Origin: Hawksworthiomyces lignivorus
Taxonomy: Eukaryota; Ascomycota; Sordariomycetes; Ophiostomatales; Ophiostomataceae
Length of the DNA stretch: 64,000 nucleotides
Reading direction: 5' to 3'
Assembly: GCA_002917075.1 (NCBI GenBank)
Contig: NTMA01000006.1
Location: 682,001 to 746,000 of the forward strand
The position numbers and the translations under genes are program-made. The notes below the pieces were generated by a model, which did no database searches, was not told the origin of the DNA, and saw nothing but the letters and a program-made list of their open reading frames with translations. Of the stretch, positions 50,344-60,702 are shown piece after piece; the first letter of the stretch is position 1; each line of letters begins with the position of its first letter.

Positions 50344-52663
50344 CTAGTCACCGCCCTCTTCTCCAGCTGCGTGCTCTCCCGGATGAGGCGCTGGTGCGGC
50401 AACGTCGCCTTTCTGGTCTATGCCGTGGGCATTCTGGTGGCCGCCATTGCTGTTGCCGTCGTTGCTGCTGCTGCCCCCGCTGCCACTGCTACCTACCGCG
50501 CCGCCATCTCCTGCTCCAGTCGCTCCTGTCGCTCCTGCCGCTCCTGCCGTTCCTATTCCCTCGCCAAAGTGCTGCCCGCAGCGCGCAATGGCCAGCGCCA
50601 GCTGCTTGGCGGCGATCTCGACCAGGATGAGGTCACGTGCGCGGGCGTCGGCCTGGCGCACCTCGGCCAGAGCCTGGTCGACGACGAGGCCGACGAGGGC
50701 GGCGTCGGCGGACGTCGCCGACGACGCGCCCAGGAGGGCCGCGGTCAGGTGCAGGCCCAGCGAGGTCGACAGCGAGGAGGCGGAGGAGGAAGAAGAAGAA
50801 CCAAAGGCGGAAGGGAAGGACGTAGCGGCGGGGGTGCCCTGCGCGCTGAGCACGCCGTTGCCGTTGCTGAGCTGGTGGGCGGCCTGGGCGGCAGCGGCTG
50901 CGGCTGCGGCAGCAGCTGCAGCCGCTGCCGCCGCCTGCTGCTGCTGCTGCTGGCTGGCAGACGGGGACGAAGGCGATGCTGAGGCCTGTTGCTGCTGGAG
51001 CTGCTGCTGCGCGGCGAGCAGGTGGGACGCCTGGGCGACGATGCTGCCGATGGGGTGGCCCAGCAGCGCGTAGGGGGCGGAGGCGGAGGCGGCGGGGGAG
51101 GAGGCAGAGACGGAGGCAGCGGACAGGCCACTGGTGGCGGCGGCGACCAGCTGGGGGTCAATGGCGGCGACGTTGGCTGCCGCCAGCGCCGACGTGGGCG
51201 ACGAGACGACGCGGCCGCCTCCACCGACGGCGGCGGGCGACGACCCGTGGTGCCGCGCGTGCGCGTGCGCGTGCAGATGGCCGGCTTGTAGCGGCGTCTT
51301 GGCTTCTGTCGCAGAGAAGAAGGAAAAAGTTAGTTCAACGTAAACTCGACTGGAAGAGAAGCAACGCAAAAAAAAAAACAAAAAAAAAAACTTTACCGTG
51401 AAAAGAGCAGCGCGCGCCGGACGCGTTGAACCAGCAGTTGGCGCAGCTGCCGCACATCTGGCCGTCGACGACGACGCAGGCGGTCCAGGGCCCGTGGCCC
51501 TTGTGGCAGTTCTTGCAGGGCACGGCGACCTCCTCGCCGGCGATGTGCGCAAACAGCGCCTCCACGTTGCTGCGCCGGCTCAGGTTGAGCTGCTGCTCGG
51601 GCCGCCGCTGCCGCGCCAGCCGCAGGCCCGGCTCGCGCGCCAGCCGCTTGGCCAGCGCGCTCTCGACCAGCAGCTGCTCGTAGCCCGAGTCGCGCGCCGT
51701 CTGCGACGTGGAGCGCAGCGCTGCCGCCGCGTCATAGCCGGCACCGGCTGGGGCCGCACTTGCTGCTTGTCTCGCCGTGTCCTGGAGCTGCTGCTGCTGC
51801 AGCGTCCGTCGCGCAGCTGCAGCAGAGGCGCCTCGCGCGCCGCCCGGCGTGGGCGTCGCCGGCGCTTCGCTGCCTCTGTAGTCCATGTCTGCGCCTCCTA
51901 ATGGCCCCTGCGCCGCGCCGGCTTCGTTGCTCTGGTCGGCCTCGTCGATCGCTGACATGTGCGAGGCCGACGCCACAGCGGCGGCAGCGGCAGCCGCGGC
52001 TGCCGCGGCGCTCAGGTCCAAGCCCAGGTCGTCCTGGCCGGCGGCTGCGGACGGTGACTGCGCTGTCGGTGGACCTTCGCCGTGGTGGCCTCCTGGCGCA
52101 TAGCCCTCGACTGCCGCGTTCCCGCCGACCATCCCGCCAATGTCCGCTTCGTCGTCCAACACGCCCACCATGGCATCCACGTCATGATGCGCCGACCCCG
52201 TGTCTGGATCCCCGCCGCCGCCGCCGCCGTGCTCGGGCATATGCCCGTCGTCCGGATGTGATTGTTGTTGTTGTTGTTGTTGCTGCTGCTGTTGTAGGTC
52301 TAGCATCTCGCTGTCGACGGCTGCATCGCCGCCTGCTCCTGCACCGCCTGCATGCTCTCTGCCGCCGTCGTCGCCAAAAACATTGTCTTGTAGGATAGTC
52401 GCAGCTGCCACCGTAGGAAGGCCATGCGCCGCAGCGCCCGTCGTCGCATCGTATTGCGCTTGCGCCTGCTGCTGCTGCTGCTCACTGAGAGCCTGCTCGA
52501 CTGCCAGTGCCTGCCGGTTGGCCGCTGCCGCCGCAGCTCCCGTCGTTACGGATGAGCCACCGTTACTGCTTCCATTTCCATTCCGCCGCGGCGCCGCTAC
52601 CGAGGCCGGTTTTGTGACCTTGCTGGGACGGCCACCGCGCGGAAAGCGAATGATGCCGGTCAT
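50344..52663 (-). CDS. DUF3716-type cysteine-rich protein, Gln/Ala-rich
   Basis: Function unknown. Minus-strand exons 52663-51397 and 51305-50344 (donor GTAAAG, acceptor GACAG) give 742 residues. The one ordered region, about residues 365-423, ends exon 1: SNVEALFAHIAGEEVAVPC, then CKNCHKGHGPWTAC and CGSCANCWFNASGARCSF. Its Cys spacing and the K/GPW..C and GARCS blocks match fungal DUF3716 (PF12511), a likely zinc-binding module found near transcription-factor-like sequences. An AT-hook-like GGRPSK near the N-terminus fits DNA association. Elsewhere there are long Gln and Ala runs and Gly/Ser tracts. Exon 2 has a helical block (LHLTAALLGASS to QLALAIARCGQHFGEG) before a Gly/Ser tail. I infer a nuclear regulator, weakly. 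Confidence 0.8.
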
Positions 52664-53475
52664 CTTGGTGGGAGAGAGAAATTTTCAACCCGCGGGGCGC
52701 ATCCAATTGGACGAATTGGGCGCCCGAAAATGCAGAAAGCAGCGAATAAAGCAAACAGAACTCTCGCGCTCTGTTGGAAATGAGGACCTGCCGATGCGGT
52801 CGGGTCCGGTCGAGAGGTGAGGTTCGAGGGAAGGCTGAGAGTGAAGGAGAGAGAGTGGCAAACAGCTGGTGTCAGCTGGCTCGTTGAAGAGGCATATTTT
52901 CTTCCTTTTCTTTTCATAAGTAGGAAAATAAGGCCAGGCCGGGCCAGGCCATTAAAAGAGCCAGCTAAACTGCATGTGGGCGGCGTTTGGAGGGCGGCTG
53001 GGGGGATTTTGGGGAAGGATCAGGCCATTCGCCAATGGCTATTAGGCTGGTCCTTAGCGCTCTTTTTGCTCTACAGGCACTAAATACGCAGCTAAGAGAT
53101 TATTAGTCACCAAGCTCTAGCGCGACTGTCTGGTTCGCGTTCTAAAACTTGGTGGGGCGGCAGTTAAGCTCCAACTTCGCTGTAAGTCAGTGGATTCCGT
53201 TTCTACAAGTACGATACTAGCAAATGCAACCCAGAAGATTAACCACTGGCGCTCTATCCCCGCCACCCTTAAAATCCGGTGCCGACCACTTGATAAGTGC
53301 CTTGATAAGCTTCTACGACCACTTATCCGTATCAACCAAGAACACTCCCCCCGGTGGCCCACGACAGTCAAACAGCCGGCCCTGAGAGCCTAGCTTTTTT
53401 GTTTCCTATTTATTTTCAAAGGAGGTACGGCACGCCGGTCGAGCCGGCCGTACGATCTATCCGGCAATACCTTTG
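52664..53475. other. Region between the DUF3716 gene and the Crypton ORF
   Basis: Holds the promoter of the DUF3716 gene on its left and probably the 5' part of the Crypton-like element on its right. Two copies of CTTGATAAG (53289-53297, 53301-53309), CTTATC at 53322, two copies of CGACCACTT (53283, 53317), and 7-bp inverted arms GTACGGC/GCCGTAC (53425-53431, 53447-53453) sit within 200 bp upstream of the recombinase start. Confidence 0.55.
53289..53327 (+). repeat. Clustered CTTGATAAG/CTTATC motifs upstream of recombinase
   Basis: Two direct copies of CTTGATAAG and one CTTATC (inverse of GATAAG) within 40 bp. Could be recombinase or regulator binding sites; inference only. Confidence 0.4.
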
Positions 53476-56001
53476 ATGGCCGGCCGCAACGGCAGCAGCA
53501 GCAGCAGCAGCAGCAGTAGCGCCAACAACAGCCAGCACCTTGCGGCTGACGAGCGTGCGCGCGAGGCGCGGCGCGGGGGCCTGCAGGCCAAGAAGGACGA
53601 GCAGCCGTCGAATACAGCCCGCAGCTATGCGGCTAAGCAGCGCGAGTGGAGGACTTGGTGCCTCACGCCCCGGATAGCCGACGACGGCTCGTCGTACTGC
53701 TGGCCCGATGGCGAGCTCGTCACCCCTGGCAAGCTGGCCGCCTGGCTGAAGGAAGACATCCTGCTCCGTCGCGTCGTTAAGAGGCCCCCGACCGCACGGC
53801 GCAAGCGACTCCGCTCTCTCGCCCAGCAGAGAAGGGCAGAGCAGCAGGAGGCCGCAGCCCTTGCAGAGGCCAAAGCCCTTGCAGAGACCCTGGCGGTGCC
53901 CCTAGCCGAAGCCGTCGAGCTGCTCGTAGACGACAGGGCTGGCTACGTACCACCCAACATTGTCTCGTCCATTGTAGGAGATTCGGCCGAGCAACAGCTA
54001 GAGGAGGTGGAGGCGGTTGTTGAGGAAGAGGCAGAAGAAGGCACCCTGTTGACAAAAGGTACGGTAGACGCTTATATTGCGGCCGTCCTCGAGTTGTGGA
54101 GGTTACAGGTAGCTCACGGTGGCCGCAATACCGAAAACCCACGTGACGCAACCGTACGGGGTTTTCTCGAACAGCGAGGCCACCAACGCAGCCGGCAAGA
54201 CCATGAGACCTCTCAAGACAGAAACAGGGATAGTATCCAAGCGGGCTACTCGCCTGCACAGTGGCTTCGTATTCACGATATTCTTCTAAGCACGGCCGCT
54301 ACTGCACCACGGAATTTTCGTACACGCGTCGACCTTCTCTTTGGCCACTACTACCTCCTCCGGGGAGAAAGCCGTCGGAAGATGGACCTCGCGGACCTCT
54401 CCCTTCTCGATTACCCGCCTTCTGAAGGCCTCACGCAGTGTGGCTGCCTTGTTAGCCTTCTTCAAGACGGCAAGATGAATAAGACGGCGAAGAAGGAATT
54501 TATGGGCTCCCTGCGCCATAGAGACCCGCTCCTTTGTACGCAAGGCGCTCTCGCTCAGCTCTTCTTCTGGCGCTGGCATATCGCCGGCGAGCCTACGCCT
54601 TCCTTCCGTCGGCGTCAGGACTGGTACCGCATTAAGGTCCTTGCCGACCGAGGTCGCGAACAGGAGATCTCTTTCCTAGCCCAGCTCCAAGAGACCTGGA
54701 GGGCCTTCGGTGTAGCCGGCGTCGTACCGCCAAAAAAGACCCGACTTCCTCGCCGCACAGGAGTCCAAGACGCCGAGACCCACGGGTTCTTCGTCGCTCA
54801 GATTTCTCAAGACGATCGATGGAACCAAAGCGAGTTAGCCAAAACTTATCTTGCGCATCTACCACGACAATTTATGCGGGCCGTGGCTGGTTTTTCAGGC
54901 TCTTCAGGGGACTACTACTTAGCTCGGGCCGGTTATGAGCCTTCTTTCGCTCTCCAGAAACAACTCTGGCCCTGGCTCGAGGAGTGGGAGGCCCGGCTCG
55001 AGGCCCGGGCTCAAAAACGGTCATGGGCGCAAGGCGGCCTTGACGACGACGACCTCGCCGCAGACGGCTTTATTAAGCTATTACGACGTTTGCGCACGGT
55101 CTTACTACAAGACCTTGCTGTCCTACAAACCCGATATCCCACACTTCCTTTCTTTACCTACGAGCCGTTTTACGGCCCTAACTGGGACGAATTCGCCATT
55201 TCCGTCCGCTCCGCTGCCGCCGTGCCAGAGCCACCGAGTCTACTGCTGCAGAGGGCTTTGCCAGAGATCAGCTCTGTCCTCGAGAGCACTCGCGATGCCG
55301 TCTTACAAAATAGTAACCGGTTAGCGCATGGCTTCGAGCAACGACTCGAGAGCCGGCTGGCAACCTTACAGGACAGTCTCGACGCCCTTTTGGAAGGCCG
55401 AATCTCAGCCCACCTGACAGGACACTTTACGCCGCCACCGCCACACGAGACTACGGCAAGAACAGGAGACGTTGGTGAAAGCAGTCTACTTGAAGTTGAG
55501 CCCGAGCCGGGCCTGCCTGTCTTTATAGACTTGCCCAAGGCCTTTACTGTTAATGACGTATGGAAAGAGTGGAAAGAAGGGTACCGCGGCCGGCCGGCCG
55601 TGCAAGAGCTCGAGGAGAAATGGGGAAGCCGCTGGAGGCCAGGAACAACGATTAGAGTCCAATTTTGCCGCCGTAAGGTGATCTGGGACGAGGTCCTAGC
55701 CCGCGTGGCCCACAGCAGAAGCGAAGACGAAGCCGTCGCTGAACTCGAACAGCTGCGAGCCGGCCGCAGCCTCAACCAATTAGTTGACGACCTAAGACGG
55801 CGGCGGCGGGGCCAAGGCCAGCAGCAGGCATTGCCGCAGCCGCAGTCGCAGCCGCAGCCGCAGCCGCAGGAAGAGTCGGCTGTGGTTACCGAGGCATCCC
55901 GGCAGTCAACAAGGGGTCGGGACCAAGGCAGGATACGGCACTTGGATCGCTGCGGCCGGAGAGGAGGTATGCCAGGCCGGAAGCGGCGAACAGTAGCCTA
56001 G
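53476..56001 (+). CDS. Crypton-type tyrosine recombinase
   Basis: Predicted to cut and rejoin DNA for transposition of the surrounding element. One exon, 841 residues from the ATG at 53476 (in-frame after a TTG). Ser-rich start; a helical SAM-like region (about 40-110, NTARSYAAKQREWRTWC); catalytic core about 250-560. Candidate catalytic residues: Arg296 in YYLLRGESRRKMDLADL, then H461-L-P-R464 in YLAHLPRQFMR, with Tyr480 or Tyr481 in GDYYLARA. That Tyr spacing is shorter than in classical recombinases, so the nucleophile is not certain. A GCR1_C domain lies at about 685-765 (FTVNDVWKEWKEGYRG, EKWGSRWR, RRKVIWDEV), then a Pro-Gln repeat tail and a basic end. Related in fold to Ndc10 of the yeast centromere complex. 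Not a host housekeeping gene. Confidence 0.88.
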   Translation: MAGRNGSSSSSSSSSANNSQHLAADERAREARRGGLQAKKDEQPSNTARSYAAKQREWRTWCLTPRIADDGSSYCWPDGELVTPGKLAAWLKEDILLRRVVKRPPTARRKRLRSLAQQRRAEQQEAAALAEAKALAETLAVPLAEAVELLVDDRAGYVPPNIVSSIVGDSAEQQLEEVEAVVEEEAEEGTLLTKGTVDAYIAAVLELWRLQVAHGGRNTENPRDATVRGFLEQRGHQRSRQDHETSQDRNRDSIQAGYSPAQWLRIHDILLSTAATAPRNFRTRVDLLFGHYYLLRGESRRKMDLADLSLLDYPPSEGLTQCGCLVSLLQDGKMNKTAKKEFMGSLRHRDPLLCTQGALAQLFFWRWHIAGEPTPSFRRRQDWYRIKVLADRGREQEISFLAQLQETWRAFGVAGVVPPKKTRLPRRTGVQDAETHGFFVAQISQDDRWNQSELAKTYLAHLPRQFMRAVAGFSGSSGDYYLARAGYEPSFALQKQLWPWLEEWEARLEARAQKRSWAQGGLDDDDLAADGFIKLLRRLRTVLLQDLAVLQTRYPTLPFFTYEPFYGPNWDEFAISVRSAAAVPEPPSLLLQRALPEISSVLESTRDAVLQNSNRLAHGFEQRLESRLATLQDSLDALLEGRISAHLTGHFTPPPPHETTARTGDVGESSLLEVEPEPGLPVFIDLPKAFTVNDVWKEWKEGYRGRPAVQELEEKWGSRWRPGTTIRVQFCRRKVIWDEVLARVAHSRSEDEAVAELEQLRAGRSLNQLVDDLRRRRRGQGQQQALPQPQSQPQPQPQEESAVVTEASRQSTRGRDQGRIRHLDRCGRRGGMPGRKRRTVA

Positions 56002-57123
56002 ATTACTTAGACGTATGGTTTAATATATTATTACTTACTCTATACTACCGCACGAATTAGCTAGCTTGTTAAAGAGCCTGCTACGAGGGCGAGGAAGGTC
56101 GAAAGGAGGGTCGAAGAGGCATCACATTCGTTTGACAGCGAAGAGCTCGGTAACTGCCGTGCCCTAGATGATGCGGACGTCTATCGGTCTCTCGAGAAGT
56201 TTTTAACTATTTCTGATTGCTAACGAAGCCGCTAAAGAAAGGTTGCTATAGAATACAGGAACCTTAAAAAGTGAAAGCCGGCCAGCGCCACGACTAACGT
56301 ATTGTTGACGGTGCAATAGATTCAGGCTACACCTTCTACAGAACAGATTGTGATTGAAAGTGCTCGATGTTCTCTTCTTTGCGCGCCAAATATTATAAAA
56401 ATAAAAATAGATACGAACAACACAGAGGATTTGCTGGTCGTCACCAAACACCAAACGAGCTACTAATCTGGCTGCTGGTTTATCTAGGGGGGAGCGGACG
56501 TGGTCCCGAACTAGCACCTATGGTCTTTCATGAGAGAATATGGCCGCTACTTGGTGTCATGAATTCTTCCCTGGCAGAATTGAAAGCGAATCTGCAGATG
56601 AGAGGTACGTATGCAATAAATGCGTTGGAAATAGACAACCGTTGACTACACCTCTCTCTTACTATTTTATATCATCGAATGGAAGAAAAATAAGAGCCAC
56701 CAGCATGATGCAAGGAGAGAGAGAGTGACATATTATCCACAGCCAGTCTATCTTGTCGATACTGAGCGTTAACACCAATCTCACTAAAGCAAGAAGTCAC
56801 AATGATGCCTAAGAACATCTGCTGGCTCTGGTTGGCGCACCAGACATCCTCGCACCGAATGGGCGGAAGCAGCGCAGTGGCTGCAGGCAGCCACAACTAC
56901 AAGTGGTTGGCATAGCCACCTTTAGAACCCACAAGGCTGAGGCCAGGTGAAGCAGCCAAAAAACAGATGCCATCCGAACAAAATGTTGTAGGCATTCTTA
57001 TTCAGACAGCCCTGCTGTTCCTGTATCCGAGATTTTCGTCTTTTAATTTTCTTTCTTTCTTTTTTTTGCGGCCGGAAAGGAGCCGCTTCTTTTTCACTAA
57101 TTCGATACGACAGCACGCGAGCC
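56002..57123. other. Region between the Crypton ORF and the NACHT gene
   Basis: More AT-rich than its neighbours. Contains a 52-codon open frame without ATG (56065-56223) right after the recombinase stop; otherwise no coding signal. The right end of the element should lie here. Confidence 0.5.
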
Positions 57124-60100
57124 ATGGACCCGCTTACGGCCATCGGCCTCGCAAGCAACATCCTTCAGTTTATCAGCTTCTGCACAGATCTCTTCTCAGA
57201 CTCGCGCGAGATTTACCAGTCCTTGCATGGCACGACCAAAGACTTCGAAGATGTAGATGGGGTGTTCCAGAGCCTGTCGGACCTGGCTGCGTCCATGATG
57301 CCGCCCAAGCCCACCGAACCTCCCGTCTGGATTTCTGCCCAGCCGGAAGGGTACGCGGAGCCGGGTGAGGATCAGGCTCTGGTCCAGCTAGCCGCGCGAT
57401 GTAGGAAGGTTGCCATCAGCCTGCAGACCGATCTCCGATCTCTGCGCCTGAATGATGCCAGCCGCAGCAAGAGGGCAAGCCTTCAGCTGGCCATCAAGCT
57501 GAAGTTTGGCAAGCGCCTCGACCGGCTGCAACGAACCTTGGATGGGTATCGCAATGACCTCATGCTGTATCTCATTGCTGCTACGGCGTACGTGCGAGAG
57601 CTTTTATCTTTTACGAGGGCCACAGAATCACAAAAGAGAATGCTAACATCTCTCCAAGGAAGGGACAATCGGGCATAATTCACCACCTCACCAGCCTCCG
57701 GGCGTCCAACCTGAACGTGGTCGAGGACCATTCGACCAAGCTCTCGGAGCTGGTCGAGTTGGCTGTGCTGATCCCCAGCCAGGCCAATGCCGTGCTCCAG
57801 CAGAGGGGCACTGGTGCGGCCGAGCTCCGCTCCATCGCCCAGGGGCTCGAGGCCATCGCGGCATCGTCGAGCAGGCACTGGCAAGCAGAGCACAATATTG
57901 TGCGTAGTCTCTATTTTGAGTCACTGCCCGTCCGCTACCGGTCGATTCAGGAAGCGCACTATGAGACGTTCGAGTGGCTGCTGGCACCGGGCAGTGAGGG
58001 GCGGCGCCACGACGAGCCCTACCCCCGCCCAGACGTCACACTGAGGGACTGGCTGCAGTCGGGCGAAGGCATATACTGGGTGTCTGGCAAGCCGGGGTCG
58101 GGCAAGTCGACGCTGATGAAGTTTGTCGCCGACCACCCGGAGACAAAACGCGCGCTGGACATGTGGGCGGCGCCGGACGAGTGCATCACGGCAGCCTACT
58201 ATTTCTGGAGCGCCGGCACGCGCCTGCAAAAGTCAATCGAAGGCCTGCTGCGGTCGCTGCTCTTTGAGATCCTGATCCGGTCACCGGAGTTCATACCGGC
58301 TGCGACGCCGGAGAGATGGGCCGCGACGACGGGGCCACTCTCGCCGGGCCAGATGAACATCATGGGCGCCGGGAGCTACGTACCATGGCAAGACTGGAGC
58401 GTGCCCGAGCTCCGTGACGCGCTAAAACGCCTGGCCAAGACGGCCGAGGACTCCCCCAAGCGGTTCTGCTTCTTCATCGACGGCCTGGACGAGTACCACG
58501 GCGACCACCAGGAGCTGGTCACGATCCTTACTGATGTGGCTGCCTATCGGAGCATCAAGATGTGCGTGTCGAGCCGACCGTGGAACGTGTTTGAAGACGC
58601 GCTAGGGGCAGATGCAGCGCGCAAGCTGTACATCCACGAGCTCACATACGGCGACATTGCGGCGTACGCGCGGGCGACGCTGCAAGAGGAGCCCAGCTGG
58701 AAGGCGGAAGCGGCATCGAACCCGCGCTACGACCAGCTGGTCGACGAGATCACGGCCAAGGCCCAGGGCGTGTTCCTGTGGGTGGTGCTGGTGGTGCGGT
58801 CGCTGCGCGAGGGCAGGCGCAACGGCGACTCGCTGCACATGCTGGAGCAGCGCGTGCAGAGCATGCCGCAGGAGCTGGGCCCGTTCTTCCGGCACATTCT
58901 AGGGTCGATCCCGCCCATCTACCACCGGCAGATGGCGATGAGCTTCCAGATCGCGCTGGACGCGACGATGCGGATCACGCTGATGCACCTGTCCTTCCTG
59001 GACGAGTGCTTCGAGGCTGAGGACTACGCGTTCCGCCTGCCCGTGGAGCCCATGGACAACGCCGAGATCACGCGGCGGCACGACAACATGCGGCGGCGGC
59101 TCAACGCGCGCTGCAAGGGCCTGCTGGAGGCGCGGCTGCACATCGCAGAGCCGCAGCGCCACCTGGAGTTCCACGTGGAGCTGCTGCACCGAACGGTGCG
59201 CGACTTTCTGCAGACGGACGAGATGGCGGCGTTCCTGGCGGGGCTGAGCAGCAGCAGCGATGGCGGTGACGACAGTGACGGTGATGGCGACGGCAGCGGC
59301 GGCGGCGGCAGTAGCAGCGGCGCGGCCAACGTGCTGATGCTGCAGGCACACGTGGTCTTTCTCAAGAAGCTGCCGCGGGGCGCGCCGGCAGACATGCTCT
59401 TTCACGAGGCGCTGCAATATGCGGCCAGGGCCGAGGCCGCGGCGCCCGCGCGCGCCGTGCAGGGCGTGGACGAGCTGCTGCGCGCGGCGCAGGCGATGGG
59501 CTTCAAGGGGGCGGCACCCGACGCCTTTGCGCGCGAGGCCGTCCGCCACGGCCTCTGCCGCTATGTGGCGCTGGCCCTGGAGGCGCGCGCCGACGGCTTC
59601 GCGGACGCGGCCGCGCTCCTCGACGCCGCGCTCTTCGCCGCGACCACCTCCATCGACCCGGGCGCCGCCGACCTGACCGACATGGTGACGATGCTGCTCG
59701 ACGCAGCCGCGGCTGCGGCCGCAGCTACGGACGACGTAAAAGCCGCGGACGGCGCTGGCAAAAAGGGCATCCGCAACGACCAGTGGCGCGCCTACGTGCT
59801 GGCGCTGGAGGGGGCGGTGCGCCGAACGACAGACCCGGTCGTGGCGGCGCGCCAGCGGCGCGTGCTGGGCTGCGTGCTGCCGCAGGTCGCCGACGTCAAC
59901 GTGCGCAACGTTATCAGCGCCGCCTGGACGGGGCTGCTGGACGCAGTCGTCCAGCAGGCCGGCATCGCGCCGCGCCGCGCCGCCGACGTCCACGTGCAGA
60001 TGCTAGCCGACCTGTTCGCCGCCGGCGCCGATCCGGACGCCCGGTACCTCGGCAGCCCCGTGTGGATGTGCGTCGTCCACCGCGCCAGCCTGCCCGACGA

Positions 60101-60440
60101 GCGCGCCGCCAACGGCCACAAGGCGAACCTGCCCCCGCGCGCCGCCCGCGCCGACGTCCTCGCCGCCATCGTCACCATGCTGCTCGCCGCCGGCGTCGAC
60201 ACCCGCTGCTCGCCGCTCTCCGAGGCCGACGTGCGCGACCTCTTCCCCGCCCGCCTCGCCCACCCCATCTGCACCATGCTCCGCAGCAGGCCCGCGGCAG
60301 GCGCCGCCGCCGCCCGGGAAAGCGAAGCACCTGTGCCCGCTGCCGCAGAGGAACCGCCAGCCGCGGCGGAACCAGCTGCCGCAGCGCCTAGCACGTGGGG
60401 GGGCTACGTTCTGTCGTTCTTTGGGAGGGCCGCAGGGTAG
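57124..60440 (+). CDS. NACHT-domain STAND protein
   Basis: NLR-like NTPase of the kind used in fungal non-self recognition. Exons 57124-57587 and 57659-60440 (donor GTACGT, branch-site GCTAACATC, acceptor CCAAG) give 1081 residues. The N-terminal domain (MDPLTAIGLASNILQF) is the widespread helical domain of fungal STAND proteins. The NACHT domain starts with Walker A GKPGSGKST (298-306); Walker B FCFFIDGLDEY (about 424-434) and the sensor-like SSRPWNVFE follow. A helical region (about 560-700) then leads to an Asp/Gly/Ser linker. The C-terminal part holds weak ankyrin-like pieces (LFAAGADPDA, MLLAAGVDTR) and Ala-rich helices rather than clear WD40 or ankyrin arrays. Effector output unknown. 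The C-terminus is highly GC-rich, with many shadow frames. Confidence 0.92.
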
Positions 60441-60702
60441 TCCAAACTATCACAAGCGAGAGCAGCAAAGTTGCACCAGTACAGCACGAAGTCGCTGAGC
60501 AACGAAATTCCCTTTGCTTTGGCGCGCGTATATTCTACTACTTGAAAAAGACCTGCTTTATAGCATTGCGGCTACTGCGGGTCAAGCCTGCTACCAGGCA
60601 TACGATTTACGCTGTACATGAAACCGAAGAACAAATAGCCATCATCTCTTTCGCAGAGCCAAACGATTCTATGCTTACACCGTCCTTGCATTCTCTCCTC
60701 CT

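Larger units (their letters stand above)
53283..56223 (+). mobile_element. Crypton-like tyrosine-recombinase transposon (ends undefined)
   Basis: The element is recognised from its single large ORF, which combines a Crypton-type recombinase core with a C-terminal GCR1_C DNA-binding domain. Bounds given are provisional: from the repeated motifs upstream of the ORF to the end of a short open frame downstream. Cryptons lack terminal inverted repeats and are flanked only by very short duplications, so the ends cannot be set without a second copy or an empty site. The ORF is intact and GC-rich, with no pattern of premature stops that RIP mutation would leave. Confidence 0.65.

Noticed and set aside
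55965..56067. Intron joining the Crypton ORF to the downstream 52-codon frame
   Set aside because: The best donor (GTATGC near 55966) and the TAG acceptor before 56065 produce an immediate stop, so the frame is not restored.
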